From positions 1-64,000 of the forward strand of contig NZ_JSUM01000002.1 of the NCBI RefSeq assembly GCF_000772535.1: 64,000 nucleotides of DNA. The letters run 5' to 3'. Below the pieces are notes generated by a model. That model saw only the letters and a list, made by a program, of their open reading frames with translations, was not told the DNA's origin and searched no databases. Source of the stretch: Chelonobacter oris (lineage in GTDB: Bacteria; Pseudomonadota; Gammaproteobacteria; Enterobacterales; Pasteurellaceae). Position 1 is the first letter of the stretch. Each line of letters starts with the position of its first letter. The translations under genes were made by a program, and so were the position numbers. Positions 49,549-59,650 of this stretch are shown one piece after another.

Positions 49549-52131
49549 TTATTTTGCCACAAAACTGAATAACTTGCCTGCGACATAAATGGTCTTCACG
49601 ATAGTCAAACCGTCCAGATGGCGCGCAACGTTTTCATCGGCAAGTGCGGTTTGCTTAATCGCCTCTTCCGCCGCATCGGCAGCAACCGTCAATTTGCCGC
49701 GTACTTTACCGTTGACCTGAACCACGATCAATTTCTCTTCGTCAACCATTGCCGCTTCATCGGCTTGCACCCACGGCGCAAAATCAATGGTATCCTGATT
49801 GCCCAGTTCATGCCATAAAGTGAAGCAGATATGCGGTGTGATCGGATACAGCATTCTCACGACCGCACTTAACGCTTCCGCCATCACCGCTCGATCCTGC
49901 TCACTCTCCAGTGAGGCGCGGGTCAGTTTATTCATCAACTCCATAATTGCGGCAATTGCGGTATTGAACGTTTGGCGACGACCGATATCATCACTGACTT
50001 TCGCAATGGTTTTGTGTAGATCACGGCGTAACGATTTTTGTGCGGCAGATAGCGCATTAATATCTAACGCTACGGTTGCCGGATTGCGGTTATATTCAAA
50101 CACTAAATTCCACAAACGACGCAGGAAGCGGTTTGCCCCTTCAACACTGGCTTCCTGCCACTCCAGCGTCATCTCGGCAGGCGAGGCGAACATCATGAAC
50201 AAACGCACAGTGTCGGCACCGTATTTCTCCACCATTTCCTGCGGATCGATACCGTTGTTTTTCGATTTCGACATTTTGGTCATGCCGGCGTGTACCAGTT
50301 CACGCCCGTCTTTATCCAACGCTTTGATAATCCGCCCTTTTTCGTCGCGCTCTACGCTGACATCGGTCGGCGAAACCCAAATACGTTCGTTACTGTCGGA
50401 AATATAGTAATAGGCGTCCGCCAGCACCATGCCCTGACACAGTAATTTCGTCACCGGCTCATCGGCTTGCACCAGCCCGGCATCACGCAACAGTTTGTGA
50501 TAAAAACGGAAATACAATAAATGCATGGTGGCGTGTTCAATGCCGCCGATATATTGATCGACCGGCAACCAGTAATTGGCTTCGGCCGAATCCAGCATGC
50601 CGTCTTGATATTTCGGACAGGTATAACGGGCGTAATACCAAGAGGATTCCATAAACGTATCAAACGTGTCGGTTTCACGCAAAGCAGGCTGTCCGTTATA
50701 GTGGGTTTTCGCCCAGTTCGGATCCGCTTTAATCGGGCTTTGCACGCCGTCCATCACCACATTTTCCGGCAAAATAACCGGCAAATCTTCCATCGGTACC
50801 GGCACCACATCACCGTTTTCCAGTGTTAACATTGGAATCGGTGCGCCCCAATAACGCTGGCGGGAAACGCCCCAATCACGCAGGCGGTAATTGACCTGAC
50901 GCTTGCCCGCACCGATGTTTTCCAGTTCGTCGGCAATCGCATTGAACGCCTGTTCAAAATCCAGTCCGTCAAATTTGCCCGAATTAAACAGCACACCGGG
51001 TTCGACAAATGCCGCTCGGCTGATATCAAGTGCGGTTTCGTCTAGCGGACGAATCACGGCATTAATCGGCAGATGATACTTCCGTGCAAATTCATAATCA
51101 CGCTGATCATGTGCCGGCACAGCCATCACGGCACCGGTTCCGTAGTGCATCAAAACGAAATTCGCCACCCAAACCGGTACTTTTTCACCGGTGAGCGGAT
51201 GAATAACATCCAGTCCGGTCGCCATGCCTTTCTTTTCCATCGTGGCCAAATCGGCTTCCGCTACTTTGGCATTCTTGCTCTCGGTAATAAATTTTGCCAA
51301 TTCGGGATTATGCTGTGCGGCTTGCGCAGCCAACGGGTGCGCGGCGGCCACCGCCACATAAGACACGCCGAAGAACGTATCCGGACGGGTGGTGTAAACC
51401 GCCAGTTTTTCATCACTGTCGGCTATCTGGAAGCTGATTTCCACCCCTTCGGAACGACCGATCCAGTTGCGCTGCATACTTTTAACCTGATCCGGCCATT
51501 GCGGCAAGTTGTCCAATCCTTGCAGCAATTGTTCGGCATACTCGGTGATTTTCACAAACCACTGCGGAATCTCTTTTTGTACCACCGGCGTATCACAGCG
51601 CCAACAGCGGCCTTCATCGACCTGTTCGTTTGCCAGCACGGTTTCATCATTCGGACACCAGTTCACCACCGATGTTTTCTTATACACCAGCCCTTTTTTA
51701 TATAGTTCCGTGAAAAACCATTGCTCCCATTTATAGTAATCCGGTTTGCAGGTGGTCAATTCACGATCCCAATCGTAACCAAAACCCAGTATTTTCAGCT
51801 GCTGCTTCATGTAGGCGATATTTTCATAAGTCCAAGGTGCGGGCGAGGTTTTATTTTTAATCGCTGCATTTTCCGCCGGCATACCGAATGCGTCCCAACC
51901 GATCGGCTGCAATACGTTTTTACCGTTCATGCGTTGGTAGCGGGCGACCACATCACCGATGGTATAATTACGCACATGTCCCATATGCAATCGGCCGGAC
52001 GGATACGGAAACATGGAGAGGCAGTAGTATTTTTGTTTGCTGAGGTCAATTTTGGCGGCAAATACTTTGTTATCCAGCCAATAATTCTGCACTTTCGGTT
52101 CAATCTGATCCGGACGATATTGTTCTTGCAT
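49549..52131 (-). CDS. leuS: LeuS, leucyl-tRNA synthetase
   Basis: 860 residues, class I synthetase. HIGH motif as [17 protein letters not shown] near residue 48, KMSKS in [13 protein letters not shown], the CP1 editing domain with [10 protein letters not shown], and the zinc-like Cys residues in [16 protein letters not shown]. No truncation. It is headed by a short leader with a terminator-like hairpin. Confidence 0.97.
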   Translation of the reverse strand: MQEQYRPDQIEPKVQNYWLDNKVFAAKIDLSKQKYYCLSMFPYPSGRLHMGHVRNYTIGDVVARYQRMNGKNVLQPIGWDAFGMPAENAAIKNKTSPAPWTYENIAYMKQQLKILGFGYDWDRELTTCKPDYYKWEQWFFTELYKKGLVYKKTSVVNWCPNDETVLANEQVDEGRCWRCDTPVVQKEIPQWFVKITEYAEQLLQGLDNLPQWPDQVKSMQRNWIGRSEGVEISFQIADSDEKLAVYTTRPDTFFGVSYVAVAAAHPLAAQAAQHNPELAKFITESKNAKVAEADLATMEKKGMATGLDVIHPLTGEKVPVWVANFVLMHYGTGAVMAVPAHDQRDYEFARKYHLPINAVIRPLDETALDISRAAFVEPGVLFNSGKFDGLDFEQAFNAIADELENIGAGKRQVNYRLRDWGVSRQRYWGAPIPMLTLENGDVVPVPMEDLPVILPENVVMDGVQSPIKADPNWAKTHYNGQPALRETDTFDTFMESSWYYARYTCPKYQDGMLDSAEANYWLPVDQYIGGIEHATMHLLYFRFYHKLLRDAGLVQADEPVTKLLCQGMVLADAYYYISDSNERIWVSPTDVSVERDEKGRIIKALDKDGRELVHAGMTKMSKSKNNGIDPQEMVEKYGADTVRLFMMFASPAEMTLEWQEASVEGANRFLRRLWNLVFEYNRNPATVALDINALSAAQKSLRRDLHKTIAKVSDDIGRRQTFNTAIAAIMELMNKLTRASLESEQDRAVMAEALSAVVRMLYPITPHICFTLWHELGNQDTIDFAPWVQADEAAMVDEEKLIVVQVNGKVRGKLTVAADAAEEAIKQTALADENVARHLDGLTIVKTIYVAGKLFSFVAK

Positions 52132-52156
52132 AGCGAAATTACCTTTTAATCAATAC

Positions 52157-52178
52157 AAAAAACCGCAACTTTGCGGCT
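52157..52178 (-). terminator. Terminator-like hairpin just before leuS
   Basis: On the leuS strand, AGCCGCAA-AG-TTGCGGTT and six T, ending 25 bases before the leuS ATG. It could end transcripts of the preceding operon or attenuate leuS. A second, weaker stem with CAGCCC / GGGCTG lies near 52249-52277. Confidence 0.65.
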
Positions 52179-52314
52179 AAATATAAAATGGGATATAGCA
52201 TAGCCTAGAATGGCTTAGAATAACAGGATTTATTGAGGAGAAAACGAGCCGACAGCCCATCGTCTGGCGCAATACAACGGGCTGCTGAATCGGGGTTGTC
52301 GAATATGCAGTCCG

Positions 52315-52623
52315 TTAGTCTGCGGAAACTACCGCCGCCGTGTAATGCAAACCGTCCATTGCCTGAATCAGCCGTTGGTGATCAAAATCTTTTTTAACGA
52401 TAACGTTCACCAACTGGGTTTTTATGTTGGCTTTGGTTGAAACTACCCCCTCCAGATTGCGCAATTCTTTGTTCACTAAATAAGCACATAACTGGCAATT
52501 CATTTCATTGACCTGCAACATAAGCTGCTTTTCATCGGTTTCAATCGTCGCATTCGCCGCGGCAAATGAAAAACCGCTCAGCAAGCTATATAACACCATG
52601 AAAGATAATATTTTTTTCAGCAT
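52315..52623 (-). CDS. MerP-like periplasmic heavy-metal-binding protein
   Basis: 102 residues from the Met of MLKKILSFMV. Sec signal ending near SFAAA (residues 18-22). The heavy-metal-associated fold has CxxC as C43-Q-L-C46 (NEMNCQLCAYLV), and a later LVNVIVKKDFDHQRLIQAMD fits the second half of the fold. MerP passes Hg(II) to MerT; here no merA is nearby, so the real metal may differ. Starts 20 bases after the MerT-like stop. Confidence 0.82.
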   Translation of the reverse strand: MLKKILSFMVLYSLLSGFSFAAANATIETDEKQLMLQVNEMNCQLCAYLVNKELRNLEGVVSTKANIKTQLVNVIVKKDFDHQRLIQAMDGLHYTAAVVSAD

Positions 52624-52643
52624 AAAAATCTCTTTTTTATCCT

Positions 52644-52997
52644 TTATTCCAAAAACCAAGGCAACAATATCGGGTATGACAGAAAAAACAGGATCAGCAC
52701 GAACACGAGACAATACAATACCATCAAGCTGCGATGAGATAAATATCGGGTGCAAATCACCTTATTTGAAAACATCAATAACCAAAAACCATAGCCAAAA
52801 AGTGCCAATGACAAAATCAGCATCGGAATTTGTAAAAACGCCAACTGATTGAGTCCGATTAAAAACGGGGAAGATATGCCAAACAGCAGATAAACCAACG
52901 GCGCAATACAACATAACGTCGAGGTTACCGCTGTTGCCAGTGCCGCCATGCCGGCGGCAATAAAGCGGTGATTATAATTTTTTGGAAATAAATTCAT
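52644..52997 (-). CDS. MerT-like small membrane transport protein
   Basis: 117 residues from the ATG at 52997 ([12 protein letters not shown]); a TTG at 53018 is an alternative. Three hydrophobic segments. The first has vicinal cysteines in [16 protein letters not shown], the MerT signature for accepting metal from MerP. Its start lies inside the end of the transglutaminase-like gene (26-base overlap), which implies translational coupling. Confidence 0.8.
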   Translation of the reverse strand: MNLFPKNYNHRFIAAGMAALATAVTSTLCCIAPLVYLLFGISSPFLIGLNQLAFLQIPMLILSLALFGYGFWLLMFSNKVICTRYLSHRSLMVLYCLVFVLILFFLSYPILLPWFLE

Positions 52998-54081
52998 ATT
53001 TGAATTCTTTCGGATCAAAGAAATTTAATGGATCACCGCCGATTTCGGCATACGGATAGCCGAAATTATTCAACGGCGTCAGCTCCGGCATAGGGTACAA
53101 GTCAAAATCACGCCCGTGATTATACCCCACCCAGTTCATCTCCCAGTTGCCGAATAAATAATCGGCTACCGCATTAACATCCGCATCATCAGCCGCTTTT
53201 TTCTCTGCCAAACGCATTTTTGTCACATCTGCCGAGTCCACCGGAACCCAACCGAAACCGGCTAAATAGAACTCGGCACGGCAATGTTGTCCGCCGCTGA
53301 CGTTGGCAATGTGATTCTCATCAGCACTGCCGAATGCGGTTTTTGAATATTTTTCCATTTTCGGTGCGGCACCTAACCGCACACCAAAGACTTCCCTTGC
53401 CGGAATATCCACTGCACGCGCCAACGCCACAAACACCGAGTTAATATCGGTACATTTTCCACGCAGCACGCCGGTTGTTAAAATTTTCTCTACATCACCG
53501 TCACCACAACCCAGCACCGAATTATCACGTTCCATATTATTCACAATCCAGTGATGAATTAATGCCGCTTTTTTCAGCGGATTGGTTTCGGCACCGACAA
53601 TTTTATCGGCATATTCTTTCACAATGCCATCGATTTTGATGTGTTGGGTCGGTTTTAAATATGGCAAAACATCAACGGAATAATGAATTTTTTCAGGCGG
53701 TTGATAATTATCTAAAGTACCGCTTTTGCGCTGTTCGCGATCTTTGGTTTGAATAACCAGCGTGATTTTTAAATCCCGTTTTTCGGCATTGTCAGCCCAT
53801 GTGGCATACAACGTTTTTGCCCCGTAAACATTATTTTCCGTGATGTAAGCTTGTTGATAATTGCCTTCATATTGAATGAATTTCACATCTTGGTAATCAT
53901 TGTTAAACGGAATCGGAACCCAAAGTCGGGTTTCACCGCTTGAGCCTTTCGGCGCAACAATGTCGAATGTTTTGGTGAGTTCAAAAGTGTGGGAATCGGT
54001 ATTGACGCTGTTTTGTAGAACAGCCGCATTAGCACTGCCGACGGCACAAGCCAGTGCAGTGGCCAGCATTAATTTTTTCAT
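52972..54081 (-). CDS. Exported transglutaminase-like domain protein
   Basis: 369 residues from the Met of [10 protein letters not shown], with a Sec signal cleaved after SANA (residue 19). An N-terminal beta domain (about 25-150) is followed by a transglutaminase-like cysteine-protease core with C210 (GKCTDIN), H266 (QHCRAEFY) and D282 (PVDSADV). Catalytic residues are therefore intact. Such domains act as peptidases or crosslinkers; substrate unknown. It heads an operon with MerT- and MerP-like genes. An inverted repeat at 54127-54157 lies in its promoter region. Confidence 0.82.
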   Translation of the reverse strand: MKKLMLATALACAVGSANAAVLQNSVNTDSHTFELTKTFDIVAPKGSSGETRLWVPIPFNNDYQDVKFIQYEGNYQQAYITENNVYGAKTLYATWADNAEKRDLKITLVIQTKDREQRKSGTLDNYQPPEKIHYSVDVLPYLKPTQHIKIDGIVKEYADKIVGAETNPLKKAALIHHWIVNNMERDNSVLGCGDGDVEKILTTGVLRGKCTDINSVFVALARAVDIPAREVFGVRLGAAPKMEKYSKTAFGSADENHIANVSGGQHCRAEFYLAGFGWVPVDSADVTKMRLAEKKAADDADVNAVADYLFGNWEMNWVGYNHGRDFDLYPMPELTPLNNFGYPYAEIGGDPLNFFDPKEFKYEFISKKL

Positions 54082-54126
54082 TGGCAGAATCCTGTATTGA
54101 TATAAACAAAACTTGTTATATAACCC

Positions 54127-54157
54127 TATGCTTATGGTATCAGCCCAAATAAGCATA
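54127..54157. promoter_or_regulatory. Inverted repeat in the transglutaminase-merTP promoter region
   Basis: TATGCTTAT (54127-54135) and ATAAGCATA (54149-54157), perfect 9-bp arms, 13-base spacer, arm centres 22 bp apart (two helical turns). It lies 46 bases before the ATG at 54081, where a repressor or activator dimer could bind. No known motif assigned. Confidence 0.5.
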
Positions 54158-54202
54158 ACTAAGGATAAGGGAAAATAACCAAAAAGCAAATCGCTTTGCG
54201 CA

Positions 54203-55036
54203 TTATTTATCAAACGATAGATAATTTTTTACCGCACTTTGGTAGAAAAACTGCTGATCGTCCCAACGCAGCATGGTCATATAATTGCCCCAAACACAGC
54301 CCGAATCCAGTGCATAAATGCCTTTCGGGGTGGATTCGCCCACCAGGCTTGCCCAATGTCCGAACAGAATCGGTTGCTGCTGATAGGTCGGGTTATCCAG
54401 CTCATACCACGGAAACAGATCGGGCGGTGCGTCCGCCAATGTGGCTTTAGAGTCGAAATCCAACCGATGATCGGCATAACAAAAACGCATTCGGGTAAAC
54501 GCATTCAAAATATAGCGTAGCCGTGCTTGCCCTTGCAGCTGTCTGTTCCAACGGGCAGGTTGATCACCGTACATATTTTTAATCAAAGTGCGGTAGTCTC
54601 CGTGCCGTAACACCGCTTCCACTTCGGCAGCGCATTTTTTGGCACGGCGCAAACTCCAATCCGGACTGATGCCGGCATGGCACATTAAAAAACCGTGCTG
54701 CGGATGTTGGCGCAATAACGGCTGATGACGCAACCAGTCGATCAGTTCCTGAAAATCATCGGCGGCAAAAATCGTATCAACCCGATCTTTTTTCTTGATC
54801 GATTTCAAGCCAAGTGCGGTCGCAATCAAATGCAGATCGTGATTGCCTAACACGGTTTTTGCCGCATTGCCCAGCCCCTTAACAAAGCGTAGACATTCCA
54901 ACGATTTGTCGCCTCTGGCAACTAAATCGCCGACTAGCCAAAGCTCGTCCTGCTGCGGATCAAACCCCACCTTATCCAATAGCAGCCGCAGTTCGTCAAA
55001 ACAGCCTTGTAAATCCCCGACAATATAGGTCGCCAT
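54203..55036 (-). CDS. apaH: ApaH, symmetrical Ap4A hydrolase
   Basis: 277 residues from the Met of [11 protein letters not shown]. Metallophosphoesterase motifs [26 protein letters not shown] and a late [10 protein letters not shown] are intact. It splits diadenosine tetraphosphate to two ADP and decaps Np4-RNA. It follows rsmA directly; apaG, present between them in E. coli, is missing. Confidence 0.94.
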   Translation of the reverse strand: MATYIVGDLQGCFDELRLLLDKVGFDPQQDELWLVGDLVARGDKSLECLRFVKGLGNAAKTVLGNHDLHLIATALGLKSIKKKDRVDTIFAADDFQELIDWLRHQPLLRQHPQHGFLMCHAGISPDWSLRRAKKCAAEVEAVLRHGDYRTLIKNMYGDQPARWNRQLQGQARLRYILNAFTRMRFCYADHRLDFDSKATLADAPPDLFPWYELDNPTYQQQPILFGHWASLVGESTPKGIYALDSGCVWGNYMTMLRWDDQQFFYQSAVKNYLSFDK

Positions 55037-55046
55037 CGCGTTCCGC

Positions 55047-55889
55047 CTATTCGCCGTCCGCCGGCTGTTCACGTTCGGCTTGCGGCGGATTATCGCTCAA
55101 CCAGTTTGCCAGACGGGCATAATCGGCAACCGACAGATTTTCGGCACGCGCATTTTGATCAACCTCAAGTGCGGTCAACTGTTCCGCACTGAGCAACGTG
55201 GAAAGCGCATTACGCAATGTCTTGCGCCGCTGATTGAATGCTTGGCTGCAAACTCGGTTCAACCAATACAAATCCTTGACCGGATGCGGCAAAGTGCGGT
55301 GCGGAATCAGGCGCACCACCGCCGAATCGACTTTCGGCGCCGGTTTGAAAGCGCTCGGCGGCACGTCCAACACCGGCATAATCTGACAAAAATATTGCGC
55401 CATCACCGTCAAACGCCCGTAGGCTTTACTGTTCGGGGCGGCGCACAAACGCTTCACCACCTCTTTTTGCAGCATAAAATGCATATCTTGAATGCAGTCG
55501 TAATACTCAAACAGATGGAACATCAACGGTGTAGAAATATTGTACGGCAAATTGCCGAACACCCGTACTTTCTGCCCGACTTGCTCAGACAAGCGACGAA
55601 AATCGACCGTCATCGCATCTTGCTCGATCACGATCAATTTTTGATGTAAAAACGGATGATGGCGCAGGCGTTCCGCCAAATCCCTATCCAGTTCAATTAC
55701 GGTCAAACGCTCAATCTGCTCGGCAACCGGTTCGGTCAGCGCCCCCAATCCCGGTCCGATTTCCACCAGACAGTGATCGTTTTGCGGGTGAATCGCCGCC
55801 ACAATATCTTGAATAACCTGTTGATCGTGCAAAAAATTCTGCCCGAAACGCTTACGGGCGGTGTGCCCTAGATGTTTTTTTGAATTCAT
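55047..55889 (-). CDS. rsmA: RsmA/KsgA, 16S rRNA dimethyladenosine transferase
   Basis: 280 residues from the Met of [22 protein letters not shown]-binding motif [13 protein letters not shown], and the catalytic NLPYNIS (motif IV) are present. It dimethylates A1518 and A1519 in 16S rRNA. It lies between surA and apaH; the pdxA gene that separates surA and rsmA in E. coli is absent. An earlier in-frame Met (55967) overlaps the surA terminator and is unlikely. Confidence 0.94.
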   Translation of the reverse strand: MNSKKHLGHTARKRFGQNFLHDQQVIQDIVAAIHPQNDHCLVEIGPGLGALTEPVAEQIERLTVIELDRDLAERLRHHPFLHQKLIVIEQDAMTVDFRRLSEQVGQKVRVFGNLPYNISTPLMFHLFEYYDCIQDMHFMLQKEVVKRLCAAPNSKAYGRLTVMAQYFCQIMPVLDVPPSAFKPAPKVDSAVVRLIPHRTLPHPVKDLYWLNRVCSQAFNQRRKTLRNALSTLLSAEQLTALEVDQNARAENLSVADYARLANWLSDNPPQAEREQPADGE

Positions 55890-55934
55890 GAGTCGTCTGT
55901 CCGCTCGAATAAAATTGGTGCTAAGTATAAAACA

Positions 55935-55957
55935 AAATCCCGACAAGTGCGGGATTT
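55935..55957 (-). terminator. Terminator of surA
   Basis: AAATCCCG / CGGGATTT, 7-base loop, then TTGTTTT on the minus strand, about 22 bases after the surA stop. It separates surA from rsmA, so readthrough or a separate rsmA promoter is needed. Confidence 0.85.
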
Positions 55958-55978
55958 TGTTGTTCAAGTGCGGTCGGA

Positions 55979-56932
55979 TTAATCCAGAATCTTGATTTCC
56001 GCCCGTTTACGCAAACCGCTGACCCAGTTGCGCGCTTCTTCCTGCGCCTGCTTGTTGACGATCTGCTCATAAGCTTTTTGACGATAGAAATCATCGGTTC
56101 TGTCGCCTTTTCGCGTCTCGGTAACTTGCAAAATATGCCAGCCGTGTTCGGTCTTAAACGGCTGTGAAATCGTGCCTTGCTTACTGCTGCGTACGACTTT
56201 GGCAAATTCAGGCACATAGATCTCAGGGAAAGCAAAACCTAAATCCCCGCCTTTATCACCGGACAAATAATCTTTCGAATTGGCTTTTGCCGCCGCTTCA
56301 AACGTCGTTTTTTTCGCCAAAATATCGGCTCGGATTTTACTTAATTCCGCTTTGGCTTTTTGATCGGTCAAAATCGGGTTGGTTTTCAAGAGAATATGGC
56401 GGACACGATATTCCGGCGCCAGTTGTTTTTTCAGCTTACCGCTCTTTTCAGCCTGCTGTTGCAGGCTGTTACCCAGTGCGTCCACTTCCTCACGGGTTAC
56501 ACTGATACTTTTGCCGATATTTTGTTGACGGACTTCGTTCATCAACAATTGATGGGCAATCTGGTTGCGGTATTGGTGATAATTCACGCCCTGATAATCC
56601 AACACGTCCAGTAGTTGTCCCCAAGTCAGGCCGTTACTGTCGGCAATGCTTTGAAATACTTGATCAACCTGCCCGCTGCTGATACGTACACCGGATTCCC
56701 GAATGGCCTGCTGTACCAAAAGATCATCAATCAATCCGTCCAGCGCCTTCTGGCGGTTGGCGGCATTATCCGCCTTTTTACCCAGCTCTTTTTTCACCTG
56801 ACTCGCCAGAATAGGGCTGCCGTTAACCGTTGCCACCACTTTTTCGGCGGCCACCGCCTGCACAGGTAAATAAAAAGCAAACAGTAACGCCAGACTACCA
56901 ATAAATTTTGCTTTGATCTTGTTCAATTTCAT
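55979..56932 (-). CDS. surA: SurA-type periplasmic chaperone/peptidyl-prolyl isomerase
   Basis: 317 residues from the Met of [10 protein letters not shown], with a Sec signal ending near AVAA-EKV. N-terminal SurA domain (about 30-165), one parvulin domain (about 180-285, [34 protein letters not shown]), and a short C-terminal helix. E. coli SurA has two parvulin domains; shorter single-domain forms are known in Pasteurellaceae. It helps outer-membrane protein folding. Confidence 0.9.
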   Translation of the reverse strand: MKLNKIKAKFIGSLALLFAFYLPVQAVAAEKVVATVNGSPILASQVKKELGKKADNAANRQKALDGLIDDLLVQQAIRESGVRISSGQVDQVFQSIADSNGLTWGQLLDVLDYQGVNYHQYRNQIAHQLLMNEVRQQNIGKSISVTREEVDALGNSLQQQAEKSGKLKKQLAPEYRVRHILLKTNPILTDQKAKAELSKIRADILAKKTTFEAAAKANSKDYLSGDKGGDLGFAFPEIYVPEFAKVVRSSKQGTISQPFKTEHGWHILQVTETRKGDRTDDFYRQKAYEQIVNKQAQEEARNWVSGLRKRAEIKILD

Positions 56933-57069
56933 TGTTTTTCCAATTCTCATGATTAAAAAGCTACTTTGCTTAGAACCTATTTTTACCAAAAAATTCCAAT
57001 TTATGTTGATAATTCACAACAGTTGCCTAATTGTTCAACAATTTTTAACCGAATATCACGATTAGCAGC

Positions 57070-57708
57070 CTACTCAGCCGCATAGCCGTCCGCCGCTAAC
57101 GGCTGATTATCCAGATAGGCTTTGTCGCTATGCAGGCATAATCTTCCGTCACAAAACCAAGCAACCACCAACGGATAAATTTGCCGCTCTTGGGCTTTGA
57201 CCCGATCGACGACATCGGTTTGTTGATCATCGCTGAAAATCGGCACTTTTGCCTGTAACACGATCGCACCGCCGTCGACGGTTTCATTGACGAAATGCAC
57301 CGTGGTGCCGTGTTCGCGATCACCGGCTTCCATTGCCCGACGATAGGTGTCCAAGCCGGGATATTTCGGCAACAACGACGGATGAATATTCAAAATCTTA
57401 CCTGCAAAACGCTGAACGAAGCCTTCGGTCAAAATTTTCATATAACCGGCCAGCACGATCAGGTCAACTTGCCGTTGTTCCAAGTAATCGGCGACAGCAC
57501 AATCCATCAACCGATTATTTGCGTAATTTGAACGCAAAAAAGTGCGGTTTTCAATCCCGACATCGTGCGCCCGCTGCAAGGCGTAAGCATCACTTTGATT
57601 ACTGACCACCGTGACGATTTTCCCGTTAATGCTGCCGTTTCGGCAGGCATCAATCAATGCCTGCAAATTACTGCCCTCGCCGGAAACCAATACTGCGATG
57701 TTGATCAT
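57070..57708 (-). CDS. purN: PurN, phosphoribosylglycinamide formyltransferase
   Basis: 212 residues. Catalytic Asn-His-Asp are visible as [14 protein letters not shown] (N, H) and VDGGAIVLQ (D nearby). [17 protein letters not shown] is the N-terminal phosphate-binding region. It transfers formyl from 10-formyl-tetrahydrofolate to GAR. Its start overlaps the purM stop by 4 bases, so purMN are coupled. Confidence 0.95.
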   Translation of the reverse strand: MINIAVLVSGEGSNLQALIDACRNGSINGKIVTVVSNQSDAYALQRAHDVGIENRTFLRSNYANNRLMDCAVADYLEQRQVDLIVLAGYMKILTEGFVQRFAGKILNIHPSLLPKYPGLDTYRRAMEAGDREHGTTVHFVNETVDGGAIVLQAKVPIFSDDQQTDVVDRVKAQERQIYPLVVAWFCDGRLCLHSDKAYLDNQPLAADGYAAE

Positions 57709-58787
57709 ACGGCCGGCATCACCACTTGTTGGGTTTCATCATGACCTAACGCATCAATATGCCCGATCACCCAGGCCTTTTCTCCGGCTTGTTGCAGTAG
57801 GGCAAGTGCGGTTTCCACATCTTTTTGCGGCAGCGCAATCACCATACCGACTCCGCAGTTGAAAGTGCGGTACATCTCATGACGATCGATATTGCCCTGT
57901 TGCTGCAACCAATCAAACACTGCCGGCCACTGCCAGCTGTTTTCATTGATCACCGCTTTGACGTGCGCAGGCAGCACGCGCGGTATATTTTCCCAGAAAC
58001 CGCCGCCGGTCAAGTGGGAAATTGCGTGTACATCAACATGCTTGATCAATTGTAAGACGGATTTGACATAAATTTTAGTCGGCGCCAGTAAATGCGCCGC
58101 CAGCGGTTTGCCGTTCAGCAATTCCGTTGCCGCCTCAACGCCGCTGACTTCCAAGACTTTGCGGATTAACGAATAACCGTTGGAATGCGGCCCGCTGGAA
58201 CCTAATGCAATCAGCGTATCGCCCACTTTCACTTTGCTGGCATCGATAATTTCGCTTTTTTCCACTACGCCGACACAAAAACCGGCCAAATCGTAATCAC
58301 CACGATGATACATACCCGGCATTTCCGCCGTTTCGCCGCCGACCAAGGCGCAGCCCGCCTGTTCGCAACCGTCGGCAATGCCCTTAATCACATCCGCCGC
58401 AACATCAACTTCCAGTTTGCCGGTTGCATAATAATCCAAGAAAAACAGCGGTTCGGCGCCTTGCACCACCAGATCATTGACGCACATTGCCACCAAATCA
58501 ATTCCGATGGTATCGTGTTTGTGCAAATCTATCGCTAAACGCAACTTCGTGCCGACACCGTCGGTGCCGGAAACCAGCACCGGTTCTTTATATTTTGCCG
58601 GAATGGAACATAGCGCACCAAAACCACCCAATCCGCCCATCACTTCCGGACGGCGAGTCCGTCTGACGTCTTCTTTGATTCTGTCAACCAAGTCATTGCC
58701 GGCGGTAATATCCACGCCGGCATCTTTATAACTCAATGCTTTCTTTTCCACGATAAGTTCCTGTTTCTGTTGTTTAGCAAAAGCCAT
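57705..58787 (-). CDS. purM: PurM, phosphoribosylformylglycinamidine cyclo-ligase
   Basis: 360 residues. [30 protein letters not shown], the AEMPGMY loop, and [16 protein letters not shown] are diagnostic. It closes the imidazole ring in purine synthesis (AIR synthase). The 15-residue N-terminal extension ([12 protein letters not shown]) is before the usual start region, so a later start is possible. A weak PurR-like site lies upstream. Confidence 0.94.
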   Translation of the reverse strand: MAFAKQQKQELIVEKKALSYKDAGVDITAGNDLVDRIKEDVRRTRRPEVMGGLGGFGALCSIPAKYKEPVLVSGTDGVGTKLRLAIDLHKHDTIGIDLVAMCVNDLVVQGAEPLFFLDYYATGKLEVDVAADVIKGIADGCEQAGCALVGGETAEMPGMYHRGDYDLAGFCVGVVEKSEIIDASKVKVGDTLIALGSSGPHSNGYSLIRKVLEVSGVEAATELLNGKPLAAHLLAPTKIYVKSVLQLIKHVDVHAISHLTGGGFWENIPRVLPAHVKAVINENSWQWPAVFDWLQQQGNIDRHEMYRTFNCGVGMVIALPQKDVETALALLQQAGEKAWVIGHIDALGHDETQQVVMPAV

Positions 58788-58813
58788 GGTTCCTACGAGC
58801 GTTACTGCTCATT

Positions 58814-58829
58814 ATTCAAACGGTAACGA
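58814..58829 (-). promoter_or_regulatory. Possible PurR box upstream of purMN
   Basis: ATTCAAACGGTAACGA is a partial match to the PurR consensus (ANGCAANCGNTTNCNT), with 8 of 11 defined positions. It lies 27 bases before the purM ATG, where repression is expected. Low confidence. Confidence 0.35.
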
Positions 58830-58994
58830 TTGTAACATGCCCTGTCGATTATTGGCGATAGCTAAATTCAGGAATCGTTGTGCTTTCATGTTTTCGGTTT
58901 TATTGTGTGAAATTCTCTTCGCTTAACATAAAAAGCTATTAATTCTTTGACCTATCCATTAAAATTTAGCGGATAAATCTTCAAGGAGCTGAAA

Positions 58995-59621
58995 ATGAAA
59001 CTGGTTCAAGTCAAACACCCGCTGATCAAACACAAACTCGGCCTGATGCGTGCCGCAGAAATCAATACCAAAAACTTTCGTGAACTGGCAACCGAAGTCG
59101 GCAGCCTGCTGACTTATGAAGCCACGGCGGATCTGGAGACCGAAACCGTGATTATCGACGGTTGGAACGGTCCGGTAGAAGTGGAACGCATCAAAGGCAA
59201 AAAAGTGACGGTTGTTCCGATTCTGCGTGCCGGTCTGGGCATGATGGACGGCGTGCTGGAACATATTCCCAGCGCCCGCATCAGTGTGGTCGGCATGTAC
59301 CGCAACGAAGAGACTCTGGAGCCGGTGCCGTATTTTCAGAAGCTGGCGGGCGATTTAGAAGAGCGGTTGGCAATCGTGGTTGATCCGATGCTGGCAACCG
59401 GCGGCTCAATGGTTGCCACCATTGACTTGCTGAAAGCCAAAGGCTGCAAACAGATCAAAGTCTTGGTGTTGGTTGCTGCGCCGGAAGGGATTGCGGTATT
59501 GGAAAAAGCCCACCCCGATGTAGAATTGTATACTGCGTCCATCGATGATCACTTGAATGAGCAGGGTTATATCATTCCGGGTCTGGGCGATGCCGGTGAT
59601 AAAATTTTCGGCACTAAATAA
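58995..59621 (+). CDS. upp: Upp, uracil phosphoribosyltransferase
   Basis: 208 residues. PRPP-binding [17 protein letters not shown] and the early [14 protein letters not shown] are intact. It makes UMP from uracil. AAGGAG precedes the ATG. The uracil permease uraA follows 29 bases on. Confidence 0.96.
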   Translation: MKLVQVKHPLIKHKLGLMRAAEINTKNFRELATEVGSLLTYEATADLETETVIIDGWNGPVEVERIKGKKVTVVPILRAGLGMMDGVLEHIPSARISVVGMYRNEETLEPVPYFQKLAGDLEERLAIVVDPMLATGGSMVATIDLLKAKGCKQIKVLVLVAAPEGIAVLEKAHPDVELYTASIDDHLNEQGYIIPGLGDAGDKIFGTK

Positions 59622-59650
59622 CCTATTTTTTCAGCAACGGGAAATCCACC

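Noticed and set aside
52132-52314. T-box or leucine leader peptide upstream of leuS
   Set aside because: No T-box core sequence, and no short frame with a run of leucine codons could be found.
52315-54081. Classical mercury resistance operon
   Set aside because: There is no merA, merR or merC near, and the first gene is a transglutaminase-like protein, so mercury detoxification by reduction is not supported.
57000-57069. Terminator after purN
   Set aside because: The AATTGTT/AACAATT repeat has almost no loop and lacks a proper T run.
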